The notes under the pieces: generated by a model | What the model was told of the DNA's origin: nothing | What the model saw: the letters and a program-made list of their open reading frames with translations, nothing else | The model's database searches: none | Shown here: piece by piece, positions 33,706 through 41,640 of the stretch | How the letters are laid out: each line of letters starts with the position of its first letter | Numbering within the stretch: the stretch's first letter is position 1 | Assembly (NCBI RefSeq): GCF_019175365.1 | Contig: NZ_CP059572.1 | Span: forward strand, 2,418,001-2,482,000 | Source: Actinomadura graeca | GTDB lineage: Bacteria; Actinomycetota; Actinomycetes; Streptosporangiales; Streptosporangiaceae | DNA length: 64,000 bases | Reading direction: 5' to 3' | Program-made: the position numbers and the translations under genes

Positions 33706-36078
33706 CTAGGCGGACATTACTGATGGGGTGGGGCCGCTTGGCCTTTCCGGCAGGGGACGAGGAGTGTCGTCCACCCGCGGGAACGCGAGCATGCGCGCCG
33801 GATTGCCGCGGACGATCAGGTCCACGTCCCGGGGGGTCAGGCCGACCTCGGGCATGCGAGGAAGGACACGGCGGGCCAGGTGCGCGTAGCCATGGCCGCC
33901 GTACTGGTCGAGGCGATGCTTGAGGGCGATGTCGTGGGACACCAGCACCTGGTGCCCATGGCCACGACGTACCAGCTCACCGATCACCTTGAGCCTGCCG
34001 AGGTCGTTCGGCAGGTCGACGGGTCCGTATCGGGTGTGACTCGATTCCTGGCCGAAGAGGTCGAACTCCAGGTAGGGGCCCAGGGAGGCGAGCCGCAGCA
34101 GCGGGTCGAGTTCGGCGATGGTCCGGTCGAGGTGGCCGATGACCACCCGTTCCAGGTCGGCGCCCGACTCCCGCAGGATCTCGACGATCTCGAACGGCGC
34201 GGCGGGGTCGCGGCCGGGATGCACCGAGATCGCCGCGCCCGTCTGCCGCTGGGCCAGCGCGGCACCGCGGAGCACCCTGCGCTCGCTGCCCGTCAGCGGC
34301 CACGAGCAGCCGATCTCACCGATCACGCCGGCGCGGGCCCCGGTGCCGGCGACCCCGGTGGTGAGTTCGGCGATCATGGAGTCGGCGAGCTGTTCGACGC
34401 TCATGGACCTGACCGCCGGGGACTGGAACTCGTCCAGGTAGTACCCCGTGCCCATCACCACGTCGACCCCCGTCCGGCGCGACAGGGCCACCAGTTTGGC
34501 GACGTCGCGTCCGAGGCACGGCGGGGTGAGGTCGACGACACAGGTCCCGCCCGCGGCGGCGAACTCCACCAGCTCGGTGACGGCGACGTCGAGGTCGTCC
34601 AGCACGAGGTTGTCGATATTGCAGCGCTGGTTGTAGCGCACCCAGCCCAGGTTCGCCAGCTGGACCGGCTCCCGAGTGGTCAGCGCCGACACCGAGGGGT
34701 GCGGCTCGGAGAACCTGCGCCGGAAATCGACGAACATATGCTCGTGCGGCAGGATCTGCCCGGCCGAGGCCGGGTCGACCGGGCCGAGCACGGTGTTCAA
34801 GGTGGCCTGGGTTTTGGAGGACACGGTTCCGGTGGTGGATCCGGCCACGGCCGTGCCGCCTCCGGTGCCACCCGTGATGGGCGGGGCATCGGACGGGGGC
34901 TGCGACCCGCACGGGCGCGCGGCCACCGTCAGCCGGGGCGCGCGTTCGGCACCGCCGCCTGCGGTGAGCAGCCCTGCCAGATCGAGACGGGCGAACTCCG
35001 CGGTGCAGGGCTGCCCGACGCCCAGCCGGATACCGCCGTCGGCCAGCTCGTAGACGACCGTCGCCAAAGTCGCGAACCGGGCACTCGGCGGACGTCGCGT
35101 ATCGGGGTGCAGGCAGACGCTCAGCGGATGGTTGGCATGGTCGGTCAGCGCGTCGAGCACCTCCGCTGTGCCGATCTCCCCGGTCACCGCCGCCAGCCGC
35201 CGGGTCACCCGGTCGAGCCGTATGGCGGTGTGCGGGCTCTCCCGGAGCCGCAGGTCGGTCCGGCTCAGCCGGGCGTCGCGGAAATGGTTGGTATGCGCGA
35301 TCACGCCGTCGTCGTGGGTGAGGAGCGCGACCCCGTCCGGGCCGCCCGGTGCCGTCTCGACGTCCACCGCCGTGCCGTCGCGGTGCGCCAGGAGGTAATT
35401 GGCGGACAGGGCACGCGGCACCGCGTACAGGAGCCGCAGCCCGTCCGACACCCGTTCCATCTGGAGCAGCTGGTGCAGCAGCACGTGGTACGGCACGCCG
35501 GACGTCCCGTCCTCGGTGGTGCTGACCAGCGTGTTCGTGCACAGGCCGAGCCCGGCGGTGTTGATGCCGGTCTTCGCCAGCAGACCGGCCTCGACCAGCG
35601 CGACGTAACCGGGACGCTCCCCCTCCTCGCGGACGAGCAGCACCACCGACTCGCGCGCCCCGACGATCCAGTCCCAGTTCTGCGCGAGCAGCATCCCTGC
35701 GCCGGCCGACCGCTCCGGCAACACCGCCAGGGAGGTGCAGCCGTCGTCCGGAAAGGTGGACGGGGAGATCCCGAACATCAGCTCGCTGCGCGCGTTCAGC
35801 GCGAGGATGTCGCCCAGTTCCAGATCGGCCCCGCGGGCCATGCCGCGCATCTGTTCCAGGGAGTCCGGCGCGTGGTGCGCGATCGGCTGCGCGTATCGCT
35901 GCGCAGCCGACACGGCGTCGGCCCAGGAGCCCAGCCCAGCCGCGGCGAACACGGCGGCGTAGCGGGTGATCGACGTGCGGATCTCGGCCCGCGCCCCCGT
36001 CCCGTACCGCACTCCGGCCTCGAACGCCGATCCGTGCAGGCGGACGGTGCGCACCGGCGGCCGCGGCGTCCCGTTCAC
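33706..36078 (-). CDS. fusion of C45 acyltransferase/amidohydrolase and phosphotriesterase-family domains
   Basis: A 790-residue protein from GTG 36078. Residues 1-370 match the C45 Ntn-hydrolase family (penicillin acyltransferase, carcinine hydrolase): GSAFEAGVRYGTGAR, LALNARSELMF, and DDGCTSLAV with Cys114 as the predicted self-processing nucleophile, then AQNWDW and THTNHF-like AHTNHF. A Gly/Thr/Ser linker covers about 375-425. Residues 426-775 are a phosphotriesterase-family TIM barrel: HEH (445-447), GEIG with Glu588 as the bridging ligand (as in E. coli PHP), His620, IGHLD with His649, and SHDIALK with Asp716. If C45 self-cleavage occurs, one gene gives two chains. The start overlaps the DJ-1 gene stop (GTGA). 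Together they suggest cleavage of an amide plus a lactone or ester. Confidence 0.85.
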   Translation of the reverse strand: MNGTPRPPVRTVRLHGSAFEAGVRYGTGARAEIRTSITRYAAVFAAAGLGSWADAVSAAQRYAQPIAHHAPDSLEQMRGMARGADLELGDILALNARSELMFGISPSTFPDDGCTSLAVLPERSAGAGMLLAQNWDWIVGARESVVLLVREEGERPGYVALVEAGLLAKTGINTAGLGLCTNTLVSTTEDGTSGVPYHVLLHQLLQMERVSDGLRLLYAVPRALSANYLLAHRDGTAVDVETAPGGPDGVALLTHDDGVIAHTNHFRDARLSRTDLRLRESPHTAIRLDRVTRRLAAVTGEIGTAEVLDALTDHANHPLSVCLHPDTRRPPSARFATLATVVYELADGGIRLGVGQPCTAEFARLDLAGLLTAGGGAERAPRLTVAARPCGSQPPSDAPPITGGTGGGTAVAGSTTGTVSSKTQATLNTVLGPVDPASAGQILPHEHMFVDFRRRFSEPHPSVSALTTREPVQLANLGWVRYNQRCNIDNLVLDDLDVAVTELVEFAAAGGTCVVDLTPPCLGRDVAKLVALSRRTGVDVVMGTGYYLDEFQSPAVRSMSVEQLADSMIAELTTGVAGTGARAGVIGEIGCSWPLTGSERRVLRGAALAQRQTGAAISVHPGRDPAAPFEIVEILRESGADLERVVIGHLDRTIAELDPLLRLASLGPYLEFDLFGQESSHTRYGPVDLPNDLGRLKVIGELVRRGHGHQVLVSHDIALKHRLDQYGGHGYAHLARRVLPRMPEVGLTPRDVDLIVRGNPARMLAFPRVDDTPRPLPERPSGPTPSVMSA

Positions 36079-36743
36079 GCGGGCTCACCCGCCGCCGCGT
36101 ACTGCGTGTAGTTCGCCGATCCGGGCGCGACGGCCCGCTGCTTGACCCGGACGGGCAGGTCGTAGACGGCCGAGACGCGCCGTGTCGGCGTGAGCGGCCG
36201 TGACCGAGCCGGGCGGGCGGGCAGGTCCTCGATGGCGGCATGGATCTCCCGGCACCACGAGCCCACGTCGTTGGGCAGCCGCGCGGTGACCAGGTTGCCG
36301 TCGCGCACCACCGCGTCCTCCAGGTACTGCGCGCCGGCGTTGACCATGTCGTCCCGGATGACGCTCACCGAGGTGAGCCGCCGTCCCTTGGCCAGGCCCG
36401 CCGAGGCGAGCACCCAGCCCGCGTGGCACACCGCGCCGACCACCGCGCCGCGGTCGTGCACCGCCCGCACCAGGTCGAGGACGCCCGCGTTGCGCCGCAG
36501 CGCCTCGGGGGCGAACCCGCCCGGGATCAGCACCGCGTCCAGATCCTCGGGCCGCACGTCGCCCACCGCGAACTCGGGACGCACCGGATGGCCCAGCTTG
36601 CTGCCATAGACGGCGTCCGCGCTCGGGCCGATCACGATCACGTTGGCGCCCATCTCCCGGAAGCGCAGCACCGGGTACCAGAATTCGATCTCCTGGTATT
36701 GGTTCTCCACGAGGACGCCCACCGTGGCATCGGATATGTGCAT
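36075..36743 (-). CDS. DJ-1/PfpI-family protein, catalytic cysteine present
   Basis: A 222-residue protein. The nucleophile elbow is GAVCHAGW with Cys106 and the partner Glu is Glu18 in QYQEIEFWYP, the same numbers as human DJ-1 by coincidence. The family includes glyoxalases, deglycase-like enzymes, isonitrile hydratases and class I amidotransferase-like proteins. A C-terminal tail of about 40 residues extends past the usual 180-190. It overlaps the fusion gene by 4 bp and has a cysteine-less paralogue two genes upstream. Confidence 0.88.
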   Translation of the reverse strand: MHISDATVGVLVENQYQEIEFWYPVLRFREMGANVIVIGPSADAVYGSKLGHPVRPEFAVGDVRPEDLDAVLIPGGFAPEALRRNAGVLDLVRAVHDRGAVVGAVCHAGWVLASAGLAKGRRLTSVSVIRDDMVNAGAQYLEDAVVRDGNLVTARLPNDVGSWCREIHAAIEDLPARPARSRPLTPTRRVSAVYDLPVRVKQRAVAPGSANYTQYAAAGEPA

Positions 36744-36809
36744 TGCGAACCCTCTGTTCCTGTGAGGAGTTTCCGCGACGAGGATCTGGTCCGGGGAAAG
36801 GGCGCCCGG

Positions 36810-37844
36810 TCAGAACGCGAGGTACTTGGCCGGATTGACCACGAGCACCTGCCGCACGGCGGCGTCGTCGAAGCCGTACTTGGCCAGCCGCGGCACGAAG
36901 CTCTCGAAAAGGTGGTCCAGGTCGACGCGCTCGTTGAGCATGTCGGGTTCGAGCTCGTCCACCGGGCCCCGGGCGTGCCGGAAGAACCGGTCGTAGGAGA
37001 AGGTCATCTGCTCCAGGTAGCCGCGGTCGGCCAGCTCGGCGATGTGCCGTGCCATGAGGTCGTCGAGCTGCTCGGCCGAGGTGTTGCGCCAGGGGATCCC
37101 GATGTGGTCGATCTGGAGGTTCGCCCCGCGCCGGCAGATCTCGCTGAGCTGCTCGATGTCGGGCTTGACCAGCGCGTGCCCGATGAGGATCTTGGCAGGA
37201 TCGGCGCCCTCGGCCTCCAGCAGGTCGAGCTGCTCGATCCCGGGATTGGTGACCGCGTAGTCGGCGGGCTCGGTGTGGGTGTTGATCGGGCAGCCCGTCT
37301 CGGCCTGGGCACGGCCCGCGGCCCGCACGATGCGCTCCTCCAGCGCGGTGACCCGCAGGCCCGACGGCTGGAGCGGGGTCATCCCCTCGTGCCCGTCCCC
37401 CGAGCCGGTGGCGACCTTGATGATCCCGGCCCGCACCGACGTCCGCTGATTGGCCGACGCCATTCCCTCGGTCAGGTCGCGGATGAAGAAGTCCTTGAGG
37501 TAGCCGATGTCCTGCTTGCGGAAGTGGTAGGGAATCCCGATCCGCTCGGGGAAGAATCCGGTCGTGCCGATGATGTGCACGCCTGTCTTCTCCGCGGTCG
37601 CCTTCAGCAGCAGCGGATTGCGACCCACTTCGATCGGTGTCAGATCCACCATCGTCTGGATCCCGTAGGTCCCCAGCGCCCCGTTCAGCAGTTCGCCGAC
37701 CTCGCTCGCGACCTCCTCCACGTCATAGACCGTCTGGTGGTCGAACTCGCAACCGGGATTGGCGTAGACGATGTGCTCGTGCGTCAGGGTGATTCCCGCC
37801 TGCGCCGGATCGATATCTCCGAGGACCGTGTGGATGGTGGGCAT
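36810..37844 (-). CDS. phosphotriesterase-family hydrolase, Lys-type
   Basis: A 344-residue TIM-barrel metal hydrolase. Ligands visible: HEH (22-24), Lys143 in AGIIKVATG (the carbamylated bridging Lys), His190 in NTHTEP, His223 in IGHALVKPD, and Asp285 in FSYDRFF. Members act as lactonases, phosphotriesterases or amidases; the carbamyl-Lys form is the PTE/PLL type. It is separated by 24 bp from the cysteine-less DJ-1 gene and 66 bp from the active-type one. Confidence 0.9.
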   Translation of the reverse strand: MPTIHTVLGDIDPAQAGITLTHEHIVYANPGCEFDHQTVYDVEEVASEVGELLNGALGTYGIQTMVDLTPIEVGRNPLLLKATAEKTGVHIIGTTGFFPERIGIPYHFRKQDIGYLKDFFIRDLTEGMASANQRTSVRAGIIKVATGSGDGHEGMTPLQPSGLRVTALEERIVRAAGRAQAETGCPINTHTEPADYAVTNPGIEQLDLLEAEGADPAKILIGHALVKPDIEQLSEICRRGANLQIDHIGIPWRNTSAEQLDDLMARHIAELADRGYLEQMTFSYDRFFRHARGPVDELEPDMLNERVDLDHLFESFVPRLAKYGFDDAAVRQVLVVNPAKYLAF

Positions 37845-37868
37845 GACAGCCGTCCTTTCTGCGATGGC

Positions 37869-38399
37869 TCAGCCTTCTTGTGCGTGTGGGCCAGGGGACG
37901 TGGTCAGCCGGCGCACGAGCGCGGGCAGCGCGTCGGTGTCACGCGCCACGATCACCCGTCCCTCTTCGATGACGTCGTTCTCGGCGCCAGGCCCCTGACC
38001 ATTGGTTTCACCGGTTCCGGCACCGCGGGAGGCCGGCAGCACCCCGGCCGCCACCGGCACGGCGGCGCCCTCTGCGACCGCGGCCACGACCGCCCCTGCT
38101 CCGTGGACCCGCCGAACGAACTCGGCGAGCGCCGGATCCGCGGCGGCGTCCCCGGCGCCATGGCCGCCCGGCAGGACGAGCGTCCCGATCCCGGCGGGGT
38201 CGAGCGCCGAGACCGCCGTCTCCGGGATGAGCGGGTAGCCGAGCGTGCCCTCGCACGTCCGCACGCCGTCGGGCGCGGCGAGCGTCACGTCGGCGCCCTC
38301 CTCGCGGAAGCGCAGCAGCGGATACCAGACGTGCAGTTCCCGGTAGCCGGGGAACCCGACGATCACGACCCGGCGCGGGCCGTCCGCACCGCCCGTCAT
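37869..38399 (-). CDS. DJ-1/PfpI-fold protein lacking the catalytic cysteine
   Basis: A 176-residue paralogue of the 36075-36743 product: VIVGFPGYRELHVWYPLLRF aligns with its N-terminus and keeps the acidic partner (Glu21). The nucleophile elbow GAVCHAGW is replaced by AAVAEGAAV, with Ala109 and Glu110 where Cys and His should be. It has no Cys nucleophile anywhere near, so it cannot use DJ-1 chemistry. It may be a regulatory or structural partner of the active paralogue. It starts within the FadR gene's last codon (4-bp overlap). Confidence 0.8.
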   Translation of the reverse strand: MTGGADGPRRVVIVGFPGYRELHVWYPLLRFREEGADVTLAAPDGVRTCEGTLGYPLIPETAVSALDPAGIGTLVLPGGHGAGDAAADPALAEFVRRVHGAGAVVAAVAEGAAVPVAAGVLPASRGAGTGETNGQGPGAENDVIEEGRVIVARDTDALPALVRRLTTSPGPHAQEG

Positions 38400-39214
38400 G
38401 ACCGCGGCTCCAGCCCGCTCGCTGTGGCCCCGGCCGCGCTCCCGCCGGCCGGACCGTCGCCGACCAGGCCGTCGCCGGCCCGGCGGCCATCGCCGGTCAC
38501 GGTGCCCAGGGAGGCCACCGACCGCATCACCGCATCCAGGTGCGCCTGCATCGCCGCTTCGGCCGCCTGCCGGTCACCGGCACTGATCGCGTCCAGGATC
38601 GCCTGGTGCTCGGCCATCGCCTGCTGACCGCGGCCGTGCAGGGTGGTCAAGGCACGCGACTGCTCCTCCAGACCAGTGCGGATGTACTCGACCAGCCGCT
38701 CCAGCAACGGGTTGCCGGAGCAGCGCGCGATGCCGATGTGGAACGCCCCGTCCAAGGCCACCGCGCTCGTCGGGTCGGCGGCGCCGCCCTCGTCCTCCAA
38801 GATCTGACGCAGTCTCTCGACGTCGGAGTCGGTGCGGTGCAACGCCGCATAACCGGCGGACGGTACCTCCAGGTGCTGGCGTACCTCGTACAGATGCTCA
38901 GGCAGGTAGGAGTCGGCCAACACGAGGTTGCTGCTCACGGTGTCGCTGGTCACCTGCCAGCCCTTGCCGACGCTGGAGGCGACCAGACCGAGCGTCCGCA
39001 GGGAGCCGAGTGCCTCGCGGATCACCGGCCGGCTCACCCCGAGGGAGGCCGCGAGCTTGGTCTCGGACGGCAGCTTCGAGCCCACGGGCAGCGCGCCGGA
39101 AGCGATCCCCTCGCGAAGCTGCGCGATGACTTGATCGACCGCGCTCCAGCGGGCCACGGGAGTGGCCACAAACGACGGCTCTTGGTTGGCAGCCAAGCTG
39201 TCTGACAGGTTCAT
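38396..39214 (-). CDS. FadR-type GntR transcriptional regulator
   Basis: A 272-residue protein: GntR winged helix at about 25-95 (LPSETKLAASLGVSRPVIRE) and an FCD ligand domain (LDGAFHIGIARCSGNPLLER, and AMAEHQAILDAISAGDRQAA with metal His residues). The last 35 residues are Gly/Ala-rich tail. FCD regulators bind small organic acids. It is the first gene of the nine-gene cluster and overlaps the next by 4 bp, so it very likely controls the whole set in response to the substrate. The start may lie further in; CTGTC-T-GACAG near the start codon looks like an operator. Confidence 0.88.
   Translation of the reverse strand: MNLSDSLAANQEPSFVATPVARWSAVDQVIAQLREGIASGALPVGSKLPSETKLAASLGVSRPVIREALGSLRTLGLVASSVGKGWQVTSDTVSSNLVLADSYLPEHLYEVRQHLEVPSAGYAALHRTDSDVERLRQILEDEGGAADPTSAVALDGAFHIGIARCSGNPLLERLVEYIRTGLEEQSRALTTLHGRGQQAMAEHQAILDAISAGDRQAAEAAMQAHLDAVMRSVASLGTVTGDGRRAGDGLVGDGPAGGSAAGATASGLEPRS
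39198..39208. promoter_or_regulatory. candidate FadR-type operator near the regulator start
   Basis: CTGTCTGACAG is a perfect 5-bp inverted repeat with a 1-bp centre and resembles TGTCTGACA-type FadR/GntR sites. It covers the third to sixth codons from the annotated ATG, so it would repress by roadblock or show that the true start is downstream. Confidence 0.35.
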
Positions 39215-39665
39215 GGGGATGACTCTAAATCCATGTCCGTAATTGACGCAAGAGGTGGAGAGACCTCAGCTCGTCCGCAGGCCCCGATGGGAACGCCGGG
39301 TCACTCGTCGAGAGACATGGAGGGATGGCCAGCGGCGACGAGGCTCAGCCCTGCGTCTCGACGCCAGGGCCGACAGCCGGTCGGCACGGTACGTGCGCTT
39401 CGACCGGGGTCGCGATCCCTCGCCAAATTCCCGCTTTCCGGTCAGACCGTCTCAACGACGACCACGCCCCGGCGCTCACCGCCGCCGATCACACAGAGCG
39501 CGACCATGATGCCGACGGCGCACCACACAGGAGAGCCAGGACGTCTACGACGTTCCCGGCCAGGCACCCGAATCGAAGGATCACCTGATGGTGTGCGCTC
39601 AGATGACCGCAGTCCGCCCGTTCACGAGCTCCCGCTCAGGGCCTTCGGACCAAGCTTCGCAACGG
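39215..39665. other. 451-bp intergenic stretch, nothing recognised
   Basis: It lies upstream of the FadR-led cluster and downstream of the TetR stop. Open frames here do not resemble any family and lack a convincing ribosome site. It must contain the cluster promoter near 39220-39300. Confidence 0.5.
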
Positions 39666-40247
39666 TCACGGTCCGACCTTGAGTGCGGCGTCGAGAATCT
39701 GCTCGGCGACCTCGCGAGCGGCCGCCGCGCGGTGACGATCGGGACGGGTGGCTCCGGCCGCGAGCGTGCCGTCGATGAGCAAAAGAAGTTGGTCGGCCGC
39801 ATGTGAGGCGTTCGGATGCCCGAGTTCGACGAGTTCGTGCTCAAGAAGGCGGTGCACGCGCTGACGGTAGTCGCGGGTAACGGCGTGCCCAGGGTGCTCG
39901 GGGTCTGCCAGGGCGAGATCGGCGGCCAGATAGCGGCAGCCGCGGAAATCGGGCTCGGCGATGACCTTGGCGAGCTCGTCGAAGACGGCCAGCAGGCGGT
40001 CGCGCGGGTTGTCGCCCGCGGCCTGCATGGTCTCCAGGTAGCGCGCCTCGTCCTCGGCAGTGCTGCGTCTGAGGACCTCGACGATCAGTTCGTCCTTGCC
40101 GCCGAAGTGCTCGTACAGAGAGCGCCGGGCCACGTTCGCGGCCTTGAGGATGCTGTCGACTCCGACGCTCACGCCGTGGGAGTAGGTCAGCTTCTGGGCC
40201 GCGTCCAGCAGACGTTCTCGCGGGCCGGGCCTGGGGTGGGCGCTCAT
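39666..40247 (-). CDS. TetR-family transcriptional regulator
   Basis: A 193-residue protein from ATG 40247 (MSAHPRPGPRERLLDAAQKL). HTH: VDSILKAANVARRSLYEHFG. C-terminal domain ends in ADQLLLLIDGTLAAGATRPD, typical of TetR_C_11-like regulators. Divergent from a SnoaL-like gene across an 88-bp space packed with two overlapping inverted repeats, which are its likely operators. Confidence 0.88.
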   Translation of the reverse strand: MSAHPRPGPRERLLDAAQKLTYSHGVSVGVDSILKAANVARRSLYEHFGGKDELIVEVLRRSTAEDEARYLETMQAAGDNPRDRLLAVFDELAKVIAEPDFRGCRYLAADLALADPEHPGHAVTRDYRQRVHRLLEHELVELGHPNASHAADQLLLLIDGTLAAGATRPDRHRAAAAREVAEQILDAALKVGP

Positions 40248-40262
40248 GTTCTCAAGGCTGCC

Positions 40263-40288
40263 ACCGGTTGACGAGTAGATCAACCGGT
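40263..40288. promoter_or_regulatory. inverted repeat, TetR operator 1
   Basis: ACCGGTTGA (40263-40271) and its exact complement TCAACCGGT (40280-40288), 8-bp spacer, immediately upstream of the TetR start. Confidence 0.6.
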
Positions 40289-40309
40289 CTATATGGTCCA
40301 AATAGACCG
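40285..40309. promoter_or_regulatory. inverted repeat, TetR operator 2 (overlaps operator 1)
   Basis: CGGTCTAT (40285-40292) and its exact complement ATAGACCG (40302-40309), 9-bp spacer. Its left arm shares CGGT with operator 1, so binding at the two could be exclusive or cooperative. Confidence 0.6.
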
Positions 40310-40335
40310 AATGTTCTATCTACTAGGAGGATCTC

Positions 40336-40755
40336 ATGTCCGACCACACCACGGCCGATGTCATCGACCGCTTCAATCGCGCCTTCGTCGAGCACGACCC
40401 GGCAGTCCTCAACGACCTGATCGGTGAGGACTGCGTGATGGAGGCGATCCAGCCGGCCCCCGACGGTGCTCGCTACGAAGGCCGCGAGGACTGCCTGACG
40501 TTCTGGCGCGCGCTCGCCGAGGACCACACCTCCCAGTTCGCGCCCGAGGAAGTGGTGGTTCTCGGCGACCGGGCGACGATCCGCTGGCGCTATACCTACG
40601 GCGATGGCCCCGCCGACTCGGTGCGGGGCGTGAACCTCATGCGCGTCCGCGATGGCCTGATCGTCGAGGCCCTCGGCTACAGCAAGACCGGAGGCGAGGT
40701 CCCGCTGGCCACAGAGGTGGCCGAGCCTGCCACCGCGCAGGAGTCCCTTGCGTAG
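40336..40755 (+). CDS. SnoaL-like / NTF2-fold protein
   Basis: A 139-residue protein with ribosome site AGGAGG just upstream. TTADVIDRFNRAFVEHDPAV and GRATIRWRY-like DRATIRWRYTYG, then VNLMRVRDGLIVEALGYSK, are the SnoaL-like polyketide-cyclase fold used by isomerases, dehydratases and unknown stress proteins. Small steroid- or quinone-like ligands are typical. Likely repressed by the divergent TetR. Confidence 0.82.
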   Translation: MSDHTTADVIDRFNRAFVEHDPAVLNDLIGEDCVMEAIQPAPDGARYEGREDCLTFWRALAEDHTSQFAPEEVVVLGDRATIRWRYTYGDGPADSVRGVNLMRVRDGLIVEALGYSKTGGEVPLATEVAEPATAQESLA

Positions 40756-40998
40756 GTCGGCGGACACTGAGGGCGGCCCGGACGTACGCGTGACGAGTGG
40801 CGGCCCACCCCCGCCTGAAGCCGACCCGCACGCAGTTCGGAACGCCTCGACAGCACTCCATTGAACAGGCATCTAGCAGCAAAGACTGTGACGCTGCATC
40901 ACTAAGTCAGAGGGCATTCGCCCGGGGTACCCGCGACACTGCGAGCGGGACCTTGCCGAATGGACACCTTTTGGGGCCCAACCGCCATGCGTAACGCT

Positions 40999-41487
40999 CT
41001 ATGCAGGCGGTCGAGGCCCAGGCGTCACGCCTCCGTGCTCGCTGCTGAAGATCCGGCTCAGGCGGTGGACCTCGGTGGCCACCATGTCGCGGTGGCAGCG
41101 TGTCTGGTCTGCTTCAAAGCAGAGGAGCGCCACTTTGCGGTCGATGGCCCAGGTCGCGATGGCCGTGAGCCACTCGCGGGCAGCCGGGGCGTCGAGTACC
41201 TCGGCGTAGCGCAGCCTGGCATCCTGGAGTTCCTTCGGGGAACCACCGAAGCCTGCGCGGTTGTCCTTCGGGTTGCCCAGCGGCTGGGCGTGCTCGTAGC
41301 CGATCCCCGCGGACTCCAGTGCCTCCGACAGGGCCCGCTTGCTGAACCCGCGCTTGCGGGAGATCGGGTTGAGCCGGACGTCCACCACCAGGGACACGTT
41401 CTCGGCGGAGAGCCGCGCCAGGAAGGACGGGAGATCGTGTCCCTGGTAGCCGATCCCGATCAAGCCGGTCTCGCCAGCCGCTGACAT
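40999..41487 (-). CDS. DUF488-family protein
   Basis: A 162-residue protein from ATG 41487. TGLIGIGYQGHDLPSFLARL, VVDVRLNPISRKRGFSKRAL and LLCFEADQTRCHRDMVATEV are the DUF488 hallmarks, including the Cys-x-x-x-x-x-x-x-Cys-His pair. Function is unknown in the family; a nucleic-acid or nuclease-like role has been proposed. Stands alone. The 243 bp upstream of its stop (40756-40998) holds no recognisable gene. Confidence 0.85.
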   Translation of the reverse strand: MSAAGETGLIGIGYQGHDLPSFLARLSAENVSLVVDVRLNPISRKRGFSKRALSEALESAGIGYEHAQPLGNPKDNRAGFGGSPKELQDARLRYAEVLDAPAAREWLTAIATWAIDRKVALLCFEADQTRCHRDMVATEVHRLSRIFSSEHGGVTPGPRPPA

Positions 41488-41640
41488 ACCGTCCAGGCTC
41501 TCACGAGCGGTCGTCCGCAAGGGGTGACCCTGCGGTCACCCGTCGAAATCACCCCTTAACACGGCGCGTTTCATCGACTCAGAATGATCGGACGGTTATG
41601 CTCCGTCCCTATAACCCCCAACGACACCCAAGGGCAACGG

